The translations under genes were made by a program, and so were the position numbers. The notes under the pieces are model-generated. The model made no database searches. It was given only the letters and a program-made list of their open reading frames with translations, and was not told the DNA's origin. This document shows positions 1-9,873 of a DNA stretch of 40,735 bases, one piece after another. The DNA lies in assembly GCA_028289325.1 (NCBI GenBank), contig JANQQN010000557.1, positions 1 to 40,735 of the forward strand. The letters are read 5' to 3'. Source of the DNA: Myxococcota bacterium. Lineage in GTDB: Bacteria; Myxococcota; Kuafuiibacteriia; Kuafuiibacteriales; Kuafuiibacteriaceae. The stretch's first letter is position 1. Each line of letters opens with the position of its first letter.

Positions 1-139
1 CGTCCGAGAACAGCAGCCACCAGGGCGTCTCGATATCTACGCCGGTCGAGGTCGCCGCGAAGCGCGTTGTTTCGCGCTGAAGCCGGGGCTCGAGGCCCGG
101 CGTCGAAACCGCGAGGCCGCACGCGATCAGCATCAGCAT
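1..139 (-). CDS. Outer-membrane efflux protein (TolC/NodT-like), N-terminus only
   Basis: The minus strand is open from an ATG at 139 to the window edge, giving 46 residues that begin MLMLIACGLAV and end TPWWLLFSD. A GGTGGAG ribosome binding site sits 6 nt before the ATG, so this start is credible. The WWxxFxD stretch at the end resembles the first conserved segment of NodT/OprM-type outer-membrane factors of tripartite RND efflux pumps. The Cys at residue 7 after LIA could be a lipobox, though the leader would be very short. The gene lies downstream of, and co-directional with, a TetR regulator, the usual layout of a regulated efflux operon. The family call rests on one short motif and is tentative; the coding call is firmer. 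Confidence 0.5.
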   Translation of the reverse strand, partial: MLMLIACGLAVSTPGLEPRLQRETTRFAATSTGVDIETPWWLLFSD

Positions 140-187
140 GTTGGTCTCCACCTGGTCATTTCCTGTCTGGCTCTTTCATTAAGTTTT

Positions 188-369
188 TGATCAAACACTA
201 AATAACTCGAGTACAAAGGCCTACGAAAGCCCGGCTCCCGGATTAACCCTCAACGCCCTGAAGTGCGGACAGCGTTAATAATGGGGCATAAGACCGCCCG
301 CTAGCGTTTTCTATGGGTTGCCTGACCATCGTTTGACCTTGTTTCTACGGTTTAGTTAGTGTTCAGTCA
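188..369. promoter_or_regulatory. Candidate TetR operator pair in the efflux promoter region
   Basis: Two inverted copies of a roughly 22-nt element lie at 188-209 (plus) and 348-369 (minus). The shared core is AACACTAA[A/C]TAA, preceded by TGA and followed by CG. They sit in the AT-richer gap between the TetR gene and the efflux gene it probably controls, where repressor sites are expected. The match is seen directly; the operator role is inference. Confidence 0.35.
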
Positions 370-434
370 CAAACAACTGAAGCAACCGGGCGTGCGTACG
401 CCGTATTCCGAACGAAGCGCTGGAAGCCTGGTTT

Positions 435-1043
435 TTAGGGGAGGGGCTGAATGCCGCCGAGCACCTGGTCAACGATGCGCCCGAGCTCCTCGGGATCGTC
501 GGGTGCGCCCAGCCCGGTCGGATGCCCGGCGATGCTCATCGTGTGGTTCAGCATTGTACGAAAGAGCAGCGCGCCGAGCAGGGTCGTGGCCGTCGTCTGG
601 GTGCACACGTCTTTTCGAACAAGACCGAGCTCCTGGGCTCGCTCTAGCCATTCCCCGAATGCCCGGAGCCCGACCAGCGGCGGTGGACCCTCCGGAAACC
701 GGGACAGGATCGCCTTGGGATCGATCCGGCTGGAGCGCAGAACCGCCATACCGGGGATCAGGACCTTCAAATGTCGAGCGACGCGGCCGACCAGCTCCTT
801 GAGCTGACGGCCGAGCGGTCGTTTGTCAGGACCATCGCCCAGCAGCGCGCCCCAATCCGTCTTGACCACGAGGGCCTCGATCATCAGCTCGTCTTTGCTG
901 CCGAAGCGCTTGAACAGAACTGGCTGGGAGATGCCGAGGGCGTCGGCGATGGCCGATGTCGGAACCGACGGCCCACGTTCGATGAAGATCGCGCGCGCGG
1001 TCGCCAAGATTTCTTGGTCGGAGACTTGTCTTGGCCGAGCCAT
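435..1043 (-). CDS. TetR/AcrR-family transcriptional regulator
   Basis: A 202-residue protein of typical TetR length. The N-terminal helix-turn-helix covers about residues 10-55, with the recognition segment SAIADALGISQPVLFKRFGS followed by KDEL. The C-terminal two thirds is a variable, mostly helical ligand-binding and dimerisation domain, as usual for the family. These proteins are mostly repressors released by small hydrophobic ligands. The gene is transcribed toward the partial efflux gene at 1-139. Two inverted AACACTAA elements between the two genes are plausible binding sites. The start follows MARPRQVSDQEIL, a standard TetR opening. Ligand and targets cannot be read from the sequence. 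Confidence 0.85.
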   Translation of the reverse strand: MARPRQVSDQEILATARAIFIERGPSVPTSAIADALGISQPVLFKRFGSKDELMIEALVVKTDWGALLGDGPDKRPLGRQLKELVGRVARHLKVLIPGMAVLRSSRIDPKAILSRFPEGPPPLVGLRAFGEWLERAQELGLVRKDVCTQTTATTLLGALLFRTMLNHTMSIAGHPTGLGAPDDPEELGRIVDQVLGGIQPLP

Positions 1044-1620
1044 TCGCGCCCCACCGGGGCCTATGTTCAGTAGTCGCCTGCCGCCAGGCCGTCAACCGCT
1101 CCATGCGCGACGACGTGACCCCTGACCGGCCCCACCTCCCGGTTGGGCGAGGTGCTTCGAGCATCGTTCACTGCTCATCACAGAGATCATGCGGGTCTGC
1201 GCATGGTTCGACGCGTTCCAGGGTCGTGAAAGGCGTCGGGGCCAAGCGATGCCGCTCAGATGAAGAGCGAGGGTCGACAGGGCCTCGCTCATCTCGCGGT
1301 AGGAGGTGGCATCGATTCGCACCCCGACGTCCGGCCACCGCGAAGCGGTGGTTCAAGACAGTGTCCGTTCGGTCCGCGAGCCCGACCTCTTGGATTGGAG
1401 CTGAGCTCCGTTGCAACCGGCGATCGATATCGGGCCCGGGTGTACTCGTTTCGTTTGACTCCCCGCGGTCGCGGACAATCGGGTTCAGATTCATTTAACC
1501 AAACGGGCAGGACATTGAAAAGATGTCTCTCTTGGCCCCTTCGGTGTGCCGAACTGGCAGGGCCTCAATCCCAAACCTATATTCGACCAAAGGCACGAGC
1601 CTTGCGTGGGCACCTTCACG
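1044..1620. other. Intergenic, no gene supported
   Basis: About 580 nt between divergent genes. Open frames on both strands here have no recognisable domain, signal peptide or convincing ribosome binding site. The only clear role is as the shared upstream region of the TetR gene and the secreted-protein gene at 1621. Confidence 0.5.
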
Positions 1621-2808
1621 ATGAACAAGTGGCCCATCTGGCTAACCATCATCGCTTTAGTGGATTCGTTCGCCGCCGGCTCGGGATTCGCGCAGCCCAC
1701 GGTCACGCGACTCGAGCTCCTCGATGGTGACGATATTCTCACGGAAGGCGAACGAGACACCTACTTCAACGTCGCTCGCTGCGCGTGTGATACATCCCTG
1801 ACGGTCCGGGTGACGCTGAGCGGCCAAGCGTTGGCAGAAGGCCGCTTTGAGCTACTTTACGGTCGAAGCTGCGTCGATTCCGACGGAGAGCTCGATGACG
1901 AATGCACGTCGATCTTCTCGGCCGATGTCGACGATATCTCCGGCACCATCGAAGAGAGCGTCCGGGTCTCAGACCTCGCCGGCGGGTGCGGCGCCAAGCA
2001 AGAGGGCCGATCCATCTATGCGGTCTTCGACGACGGCGATGATGGCGAGTGGACTCAACTCGAATCGCTCGCGTACGAGGTCGACACCGAACCGCCGCCC
2101 AGCCCGCTGCCAGTAGCGGTGTTGGCCGGGGAGGCGTTGGCCGAGGTCGTTTTCGACGAGCCGAATTCGACGTCCGACGTGGATCGATACCAGGTCCTGT
2201 GCACGACGACGTCGACCGGCGCTCTTCCCGTCGTTGACGCCGACTTCGATACCGCGGCGAGTGTATGTGCGATCGAAGACGACTTCGACGGCCCACCGCC
2301 CTGCGCCGACAGCCGCACGACCGCTGAAAGCGTCACCGTCCTGGGTCTAGATAACGGACTCACCTACGTTTTCGAGGTGGTGGCGATCGATGCCGCGGAC
2401 AACCCGAGCGAGCCGGTTTTCATCGGCGAGGTCGTGCCCGCGCCGGAAGAAGACTTCTGGGAGCGGTACAAAAACGCCGGAGGGGCCGCCAACGGAGAGA
2501 ACTGCTTCATCGCCACCGCCGCGTTTGGTGACTACGACCATCCTACTGTCCGCATCCTGCGTCGCTTTCGCGATCGGGTTTTGCTGGCGTCGGCCGCCGG
2601 TCGAGCGACGGTCCGGCTCTACTATCGGATCAGCCCGCCCTTGGCCGACTGGATCGCCCAGTACACCGCGGTACGGTACCTCACCCAAGGGTTGCTGTGG
2701 CCGTTCGTTGTCGTCGCCAGCCTCGTCCTGTGTCTCGGTGAGTACGCGACGGTCGGACTCGGACTCGGACTCGTGATGATGCTTCGCGCGAGCCGGAGGT
2801 TGTCGTGA
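1621..2808 (+). CDS. Secreted/anchored protein with C-terminal CFIATAAFG module
   Basis: The preferred start is the ATG at 1621, because it begins a clean signal peptide (MNKWPIWLTIIALVDSFAAG, cleavage near FAQ-PT). The frame stays open upstream to 1546, but that extension would bury the leader. The mature protein, about 370 residues, has Cys pairs (CACD, CVDSDGELDDEC) and a fibronectin-III-like stretch ending GLTYVFEVVAIDAADNPSEP. The C-terminus carries CFIATAAFGDYDHPTVRILR followed by hydrophobic segments. This CFIATAAxG module recurs at the ends of exported proteins in Deltaproteobacteria-like genomes and probably anchors or sorts them. The stop overlaps the next start (GTGA), so the two are translationally coupled. 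Function unknown. Confidence 0.75.
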   Translation: MNKWPIWLTIIALVDSFAAGSGFAQPTVTRLELLDGDDILTEGERDTYFNVARCACDTSLTVRVTLSGQALAEGRFELLYGRSCVDSDGELDDECTSIFSADVDDISGTIEESVRVSDLAGGCGAKQEGRSIYAVFDDGDDGEWTQLESLAYEVDTEPPPSPLPVAVLAGEALAEVVFDEPNSTSDVDRYQVLCTTTSTGALPVVDADFDTAASVCAIEDDFDGPPPCADSRTTAESVTVLGLDNGLTYVFEVVAIDAADNPSEPVFIGEVVPAPEEDFWERYKNAGGAANGENCFIATAAFGDYDHPTVRILRRFRDRVLLASAAGRATVRLYYRISPPLADWIAQYTAVRYLTQGLLWPFVVVASLVLCLGEYATVGLGLGLVMMLRASRRLS

Positions 2809-3521
2809 AGTCGCTGCTGTGGATGTCGCTGCTCGCGGCGCAACCGATCGACGCCACCCGGGCCGTTCCCGAGACCAGCCCGATAGCCAAGCTCGGGATG
2901 CGATTGGGCGTCGAGTTCGCGGTGGGGCCCTATCGGCCGGACGTCGATGCCGAGTTCTCGGATGCGACACCGTACGCCGACATCTTCGGATCGAGCACGG
3001 CGTTGATGTACCGCCTCCGCCTTCACGCATTCATCCCGACCGCCTTGGGCGAAGTGGGCGTCACGGCGGGTGTCGGCTGGTTCACGGACTCCGCCAACGC
3101 TCTGGCCGCCGACGGAAGTCTATCGGCCGGCGAGACCGGCGTCCGGCTGATACCCGTGTCGCTTCTACTTCGGTGGCGAACCGAGGCTTTGGGGCGTTGG
3201 CCCGGCCTCCCTCTCGCGCTCACCGTGGCCGGGGGCCTCAACTATACCTTCTGGCGAATCACCAAGGGCGACGGCGGTGCGGCGGAGTTCGAAGGAATCC
3301 AGGGGGACGGCGGCACCCTATCGGCGCAGGTAGAGGGTGCAGTGGGGCTTCGACTGGGTCAGCTCGACGGCCCGGCGGCGAAGCGCCTCAAACAGGAGTT
3401 CGGGATCGACGATACCGAGCTCGGCGTGGCGGTCAGCTATGTCAGCGAGCCCATTGGCTGGTGGGACGCGCTACACGTCGGCGACTTTACGTGGCAGGCG
3501 TATCTGAGCGTCGGGTTCTGA
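2805..3521 (+). CDS. Predicted outer-membrane beta-barrel protein
   Basis: Begins at GTG 2805, overlapping the stop of the upstream secreted-protein gene by 4 nt. It encodes 238 residues with a short leader (MKSLLWMSLLAAQPIDA). Alternating hydrophobic/polar strands follow (MRLGVEFAVGPY, LMYRLRLHAFIPTALGEVGV, LPLALTVAGGLNYTFW, GVAVSYVS). It ends WQAYLSVGF, a C-terminal aromatic residue as in BamA-recognised barrels. The translational coupling suggests the barrel and the CFIATAAFG protein work as a surface pair. No enzyme motif is visible. The barrel call comes from the strand pattern and terminal Phe only. Confidence 0.65.
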   Translation: MKSLLWMSLLAAQPIDATRAVPETSPIAKLGMRLGVEFAVGPYRPDVDAEFSDATPYADIFGSSTALMYRLRLHAFIPTALGEVGVTAGVGWFTDSANALAADGSLSAGETGVRLIPVSLLLRWRTEALGRWPGLPLALTVAGGLNYTFWRITKGDGGAAEFEGIQGDGGTLSAQVEGAVGLRLGQLDGPAAKRLKQEFGIDDTELGVAVSYVSEPIGWWDALHVGDFTWQAYLSVGF

Positions 3522-3676
3522 AGGATGAGATCGACGAAGGAGGTTCCGTGGCGCGGCAACCGCTCTGGTTGGAAGTGCTCGCGCCCAAGGCGACACCTCT
3601 GCGTTGCGCCCTCGTGACCGCGCCCACGGGTGGCGAGTGCGTTGTTGTCGACCTGCTTCGTTCGGATAGTCGCAGC

Positions 3677-4213
3677 ATGTTCGGTCGTTCTTCGATGTTC
3701 CTCTCCGTCTCGATGGGCGCTGTACTCACCTGTGCCTGCAGCGATGATGCGGAGCAATGCAACGATGCCGTCGCGTCTCTCGCCGCAACCTGCGGGCCCG
3801 AAACGAGCGAAGCCAGCCGATGCCAGGTCGAAGCGTATGCGTCGTATTGCCGTGATGGTGGACGACCAGCACTCTTTGCGGAAGCGCTCGACTGTCTCAG
3901 GGCCGCCAGCGGTGACGGACTATGTGAGACGTTCACAAACGTGAGCTTCAACGATCCGCAGGGCGCAGCGGCGACCTGTATCGCGGATGTCTACGCCGAC
4001 GTCGATGCCCCTCGAGTCGACGCGTTTTTGGGGGCATACAACGCGAAATGCGGTACCGCGTTCGCCGCTTCCGGGTTCATCCCTCCGCTGTACGTGCTGC
4101 TACCCGACGAGCTCGAGCAGGGGCGAGCGTGCATAGAGTCCGCTGCAGACTGCGCTGCGGTTGCGGCCGACTGCTTCGGCCACCAAGACGTTTTGAACGC
4201 GTGTGTCCAATAG
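3677..4213 (+). CDS. Cys-rich lipoprotein, unknown function
   Basis: A 178-residue protein starting at ATG 3677, chosen because it opens a lipoprotein-type signal (MFGRSSMFLSVSMGAVLTCACSDD; probable lipidated Cys in TCAC). The same frame runs much further upstream but only as a shadow of the barrel gene. The mature part has regularly spaced cysteines (EQCND, AATCGP, SRCQVE, SYCRDGG, LDCLRAA, GLCETF, ATCIAD, AKCGT, RACIES, ADCAA, ADCFG, NACVQ), suggesting a small helical domain held by disulfides, as in many uncharacterised Myxococcota lipoproteins. It lies 155 nt downstream of the barrel gene. Confidence 0.6.
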   Translation: MFGRSSMFLSVSMGAVLTCACSDDAEQCNDAVASLAATCGPETSEASRCQVEAYASYCRDGGRPALFAEALDCLRAASGDGLCETFTNVSFNDPQGAAATCIADVYADVDAPRVDAFLGAYNAKCGTAFAASGFIPPLYVLLPDELEQGRACIESAADCAAVAADCFGHQDVLNACVQ

Positions 4214-4358
4214 AGGCGGTCGGCGGCGTCGACGGCCGAGCCTCGGTTTGCACGAGCGATCGGGGATCTGCAGACGAGCCGCCGCGGGAGATGCGCAAAC
4301 GAAGCAGCAGACGTGTCTTGCGTTCAATGCATATATCGCAGACAGAACGTGAGCGCCG

Positions 4359-5402
4359 ATGAACTGTCGCCGACGTATCTTTTTGCTGACCACGGTCGCG
4401 CTCTTGAGCGGACCGGCCTGCCGGACTGCGGGGCCAAAAGGCGAGTCGAGAGCCGCATCGCACGCCTTCGTTTCATGGCCGAAGTTCGGACCAGTGCGGG
4501 ATGGACTGGTGCTGACCGGTCACACGAACGAATTGGCGGACTTCGTCGGTCCCGTCGATGGCTCGGCTCGGCTGACCATATTTACGGAAGGGAACCACTT
4601 CCCGGTCTTTCTCCCGCTCGTATTCGATGCCTTCCCCGCCTGGTGCAGAGCCGAAGGGGCGTGCGATGTCGAGGCCGACGAAATCCTTGTCGTGACGCTG
4701 CCGCAGGTCATGGTCGTCCGAGCCCTCGAGAGCGGCTCGGTCACCCTCGGCAACGCCATGATCGGCGTGGCTCCCGGCCGAGTGTTTCCTGAGATCGTGC
4801 TTGGCGGGGAAGGGCCGCTCCGTCGGCTCGCCCGAACGGGAACCGTCCAGCCCGAAGCCCGACCGTTTGCGCGGCACCGAGGGATGGGGCTTCTGCTTCG
4901 GCGAGATGCATCCAACCACGGACGCTCACTCGCCGCGTTGGCGAGGGCGCCGGTATCGGTCGTGGTCGCCACGCCAATGGAGGCGGGCGCTCGAGATCAG
5001 TATCGCTCCACGCTGGAGGCGCTGGTCGGCAAGGACGGAGCGCGCCGGATCCTTAAGAGAGAGGTTAGAACCTTCCCTGGACGTTTGGGGATCCAGCATC
5101 GAGACGTTCCGTACGCCCTTCTTCGGGGCCACGCCGGCGCCGGGTTGATCTTTGCCCACCTTGCCGCGTTCTACGCGCGGGTCTTCATGGACGATCTAGT
5201 GTTCGTACCTGTTAAAGGGGCGGAGAGGTTCGGTCGAACCATCCTGTTCGCTCGAACGATGGTGACGGGTGGACATGCGTTGGCGGCCGCCTTCGAGCGC
5301 TTTTTGTTCCTGCACGCCCAGAAGGCCTATCCGGAGGGCGGCTTCATGTCCGATGGATTCGAGTATGGACGAACGATCTTGTTGACGGCCGGTCCGAGTT
5401 GA
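4359..5402 (+). CDS. Periplasmic substrate-binding lipoprotein, ModA-like fold
   Basis: A 347-residue protein with a lipoprotein leader (MNCRRRIFLLTTVALLSGPAC; lipobox GPAC). The body has the layout of an extracellular solute-binding protein of the molybdate/tungstate type (SBP_bac_11-like). LTIFTEGNHFPVFLPL is the first ligand-loop region; a segment around VTLGNAMIGVAPGRVFPEIV follows; then a HRDVPYALLRGHAGAGLIFAH stretch. In this family the last segment usually reads HRDVP..la.G.AD.g. No permease or ATPase genes are adjacent, so it is an orphan binding protein or acts with transporter genes elsewhere. The presence of a nitrogenase locus makes molybdate an attractive ligand, but that is inference and the gene is 4.5 kb from nifV. 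Confidence 0.6.
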   Translation: MNCRRRIFLLTTVALLSGPACRTAGPKGESRAASHAFVSWPKFGPVRDGLVLTGHTNELADFVGPVDGSARLTIFTEGNHFPVFLPLVFDAFPAWCRAEGACDVEADEILVVTLPQVMVVRALESGSVTLGNAMIGVAPGRVFPEIVLGGEGPLRRLARTGTVQPEARPFARHRGMGLLLRRDASNHGRSLAALARAPVSVVVATPMEAGARDQYRSTLEALVGKDGARRILKREVRTFPGRLGIQHRDVPYALLRGHAGAGLIFAHLAAFYARVFMDDLVFVPVKGAERFGRTILFARTMVTGGHALAAAFERFLFLHAQKAYPEGGFMSDGFEYGRTILLTAGPS

Positions 5403-5413
5403 GGAGTTCTACC

Positions 5414-6547
5414 TTACGGTGCGGTGCTGAGGTCGTTCCAGCGGCCGACGATCGGCCGAGCAGTCCTTGACCTCGGGTCGCGTTGAAGGTCCACAGAATC
5501 GGCGGAGGTCTGTCGATGCATTCGAAGGTAGGATGTCAGTACGTCGCTGATGAATCGCCATGTTCGGATGTCTTTCCCTTCTGTCACAGCGCCTCCCGAG
5601 TAGGGATCGTCGTATTGGCCGAGTTTTCGACGATCTTTGAGGTTGAATGCGCTGACTCGGTCGCCCGAGCCCTCGTCCCGCAAGACGATATCTAAGTCGA
5701 TCTGCACGTCGGCGAAGCCGAGAGGCGCACTCTGGAACTTTGTCCATTGAAACAACCGGATCACTCGCACCTCGACCTGGAGCGTTTTTGCGTTGCTGCC
5801 CGAGGCCTTCCAGTCATCATTGATTTTGGCGATACGTTCGCGGAGATGTTCTTCCAGGAACCTGGCGAGCTCGGGCCGGATGTCGCGTGGCGCAACCGAT
5901 GGGTCCCATGTAAAGGGCTTTAGCTCGATCCCATCGAATGCCGCGAGGGGTTGTTTCGGTGGTGGAAGATCTTTTGTTGTTTCACTCGTCGTTGGGACGG
6001 CGGGCCGCTTCGCTTCGGCAGACGTCGCCGTCGTGACCGGCCGGTTCGCGAACGTCGACTTGGCTCGAAGATATCCTTGGATCTGGTCCCGTAAGAAGCG
6101 CACCCAGAGGTTGTATCTACGATGAACGACCCGTCCATGGTCCGGATCCTCGCTGTAAAGAAGTGAGGGCGATGATTCGACGTGATCGATCCGAAAGCCC
6201 CGACGATCGTACTCGATACTAACAACGGCATAGTGCTCGCCACGGCTCACCTTGGCCACGACCTTCCCGGGATCTCTATCGATGACTCGCCAACCTTTCT
6301 GGTGCAGGCCGAACTCGACGGCTTCCCCGACCTCTCTTTGCTGAAACGGTGAGTCGGAAGCCTGTTCGGCCGCCAGATATCTCGGTGAATAGAGAGGTTC
6401 GGGGGTGATGCAGCCTGGCACGAGCAAGCCGCTCAGAACTATCAAGCTCGTCCAACCGGATGAATATGGCTTGGCCTTACGAGGCCCGGTCGTCCTTACC
6501 AGTGCGTACCGTATTCTTTGGGTGTATTCACGGCGTGGGTTGGACAT
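5414..6547 (-). CDS. Two-domain lipoprotein, unknown function
   Basis: A 377-residue protein with a long positively charged N-terminus, then a lipoprotein signal (WTSLIVLSGLLVPGC; lipobox VPGC). No in-frame ATG, GTG or TTG lies nearer the hydrophobic stretch than the ATG at 6547. The first domain (about 70-165) contains GEAVEFGLHQKGWRVIDRDP, then a YAVVSIEYD strand and ...VHRRYNLWVRFLRDQIQGYL. That pattern recurs in small periplasmic lipoproteins. A Pro/Thr-rich linker leads to a second domain (about 200-350) with alternating strands, resembling DUF4410-type lipoproteins only loosely. It converges on the ModA-like gene with an 11-nt gap. Confidence 0.6.
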   Translation of the reverse strand: MSNPRREYTQRIRYALVRTTGPRKAKPYSSGWTSLIVLSGLLVPGCITPEPLYSPRYLAAEQASDSPFQQREVGEAVEFGLHQKGWRVIDRDPGKVVAKVSRGEHYAVVSIEYDRRGFRIDHVESSPSLLYSEDPDHGRVVHRRYNLWVRFLRDQIQGYLRAKSTFANRPVTTATSAEAKRPAVPTTSETTKDLPPPKQPLAAFDGIELKPFTWDPSVAPRDIRPELARFLEEHLRERIAKINDDWKASGSNAKTLQVEVRVIRLFQWTKFQSAPLGFADVQIDLDIVLRDEGSGDRVSAFNLKDRRKLGQYDDPYSGGAVTEGKDIRTWRFISDVLTSYLRMHRQTSADSVDLQRDPRSRTARPIVGRWNDLSTAP

Positions 6548-6579
6548 CTTAGGAAAGTATCATGACTCGAGGTGCAGAC

Positions 6580-8343
<1,764 letters not shown>

Positions 8344-8673
8344 CTACAACTGGAATCGGTGATCTATCGGCAGGATCAAGATCATCGATTCCAACCCGTG
8401 TTGTCCCAATCCACCCCCGACCCGATCTGATCGAGGTTTCAAGGTCTTGCCGGTGTGCGCGAGTTCCTTGACCAAGGCCGGGCGGGTCAGCCTTAAGCGT
8501 GAAGCTACATCCTCCAAAGGCTTGCGTTGCCCGGTTCCAGCACGTCACGACGGGCTGACAGTTGTGATTGTCAGTCCAAGGTGGCAACATCGTCCTGCAG
8601 GAAAGCACTACGATGACGCTCGGTTTCCGCACCATTGAAACCCGCACCGGTGCCCGGGGCACCTAGGCTCGAT
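8344..8673. other. Divergent intergenic region with long inverted repeat
   Basis: This 330-nt gap separates the kinase gene from the membrane-protein gene and holds no gene I can support. It begins with one arm of a perfect 14-bp inverted repeat (CGGTGATCTATCGG at 8357-8370). The other arm is at 8687-8700, just inside the next gene. Confidence 0.4.
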
Positions 8674-8700
8674 ATGCAGCTTGAAACCGATAGATCACCG
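8357..8700. repeat. Perfect 14-bp inverted repeat, arms 316 nt apart
   Basis: CGGTGATCTATCGG at 8357-8370 is matched exactly in reverse complement at 8687-8700. The arms lie just outside the kinase start and just inside the divergent gene. They could be paired regulator sites or chance; no transposase gene lies between them. Confidence 0.5.
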
Positions 8701-9834
8701 CGGTCGACGGGTTTTGCGGTGTCGGCCCCGATCAGGGGTTTTAGGGATTCGGCACTGGTCCGCACGATCCTCAGCGGCTTTTTTGTGCTGGTGATGCTCG
8801 CTGCGGCCCACCTGTTCATGGTGGTCATCAACGCAGCCGAGATGTCTGTCGCGGCACCGCGTCCCGCCGCCGGGCTGAGCGCCCGGCTGTTCAGCGATCG
8901 CCCCATCGTCGAAGAGATCGAGGGTGCTCTGGAGAAGACCGAAAACGTCGACGGTCGACGCGCGCTGACCCTCGCGCTGGACCGGGCGCGAAACGGCGAG
9001 CCCGTCCAGCTCCGCACGCTGCCGGTGACCCCGTTCATCGTCGCCATGGCGTTGGGCCTCTGCGTGCTCGGCGTGGCGCTCATCTGGCTGACCGCGCGCT
9101 TGTCGAGCGACGCTGCTCAGTCGATCCTGGGCATCTTTGGGGGGAATCTATTGTGGACGGGCGGGGTCGAGTACGGGCTGGTCATCGCGTCGCGTTCCCT
9201 CGGCGTCGGAAAGACCGTGGGCGTCGTCGACGGCGAGCTGGTTGCGATCTACGGCGAGTACGTTTTGCTCAAGCACACCTGGGGCGCGATGGTGATCGTC
9301 CTCGCCTACCTGCTCTTCCTCGAGTCATCCCGGTGCCCCATTTTTCTCTGGGTCAGGAAGCACCTCCCCACGATGCGCGGACCTGTCGCTTCGGGTCGCA
9401 TCGACAATTACGGCCCCCGCAGCGCGTTTCAGTACTCGACGACATGCTGGGCCTTCTACCTTCTGCTGCTTTGGGCCTACGACGAGAGCGTGTTCGGCGT
9501 TTACTCGGTCTTCACGAAGGCCATCCTATTCGCGACGATCGCCGGCGGGATTTACTGTGTGTGGCAGCTGCACCACCAAAAGGGATGGGGACCTGCGATC
9601 CGCTACGCGGTCGCCGCGATGGTCGTCGTCTGGACGCCGATCGAGATCTTCGGGAAGTGGGGCGTCATGCGGCAACCCTGGTTGCTTCTCGAACCGGGGA
9701 CCTCGATACTGTTCTTCGGTGGCCTCGCCCTCGGCACCTGGGCATTGTGGCGGGCACAGCGCCGAGCACGTGAGGCACGGCCTTCCCGCCGTCATGCGCG
9801 CGCCGATGAGTCACCGGAGCTCCTGCCCGGTTGA
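8674..9834 (+). CDS. Multi-span membrane protein, unknown function
   Basis: I place the start at ATG 8674 (MQLETDRSPRSTG); an upstream in-frame TTG at 8635 is also possible. The roughly 386-residue protein has a first membrane helix near LVRTILSGFFVLVMLAAAHL, then a soluble periplasmic loop of about 70 residues. Helices follow around VTPFIVAMALGLCVLGVALIW, WGAMVIVLAYLLFL, SVFTKAILFATIAGG and YAVAAMVVVWTPIEI, with a final SILFFGGLALGTWALW, so about seven spans. The C-terminus is a basic cytoplasmic tail. I recognise no family. It is divergent from the hybrid kinase and convergent with nifV, so it may belong with the kinase. Confidence 0.65.
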   Translation: MQLETDRSPRSTGFAVSAPIRGFRDSALVRTILSGFFVLVMLAAAHLFMVVINAAEMSVAAPRPAAGLSARLFSDRPIVEEIEGALEKTENVDGRRALTLALDRARNGEPVQLRTLPVTPFIVAMALGLCVLGVALIWLTARLSSDAAQSILGIFGGNLLWTGGVEYGLVIASRSLGVGKTVGVVDGELVAIYGEYVLLKHTWGAMVIVLAYLLFLESSRCPIFLWVRKHLPTMRGPVASGRIDNYGPRSAFQYSTTCWAFYLLLLWAYDESVFGVYSVFTKAILFATIAGGIYCVWQLHHQKGWGPAIRYAVAAMVVVWTPIEIFGKWGVMRQPWLLLEPGTSILFFGGLALGTWALWRAQRRAREARPSRRHARADESPELLPG

Positions 9835-9873
9835 CGGCTCGACGGCTGCTACACATGAACTCCCCGCAGGGTC

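Noticed and set aside
1031-1498. ORFs in the 1.0-1.6 kb gap on both strands
   Set aside because: No ribosome binding site, no family resemblance, and Arg/Ser/Pro-rich composition typical of non-coding frames in high-GC DNA.
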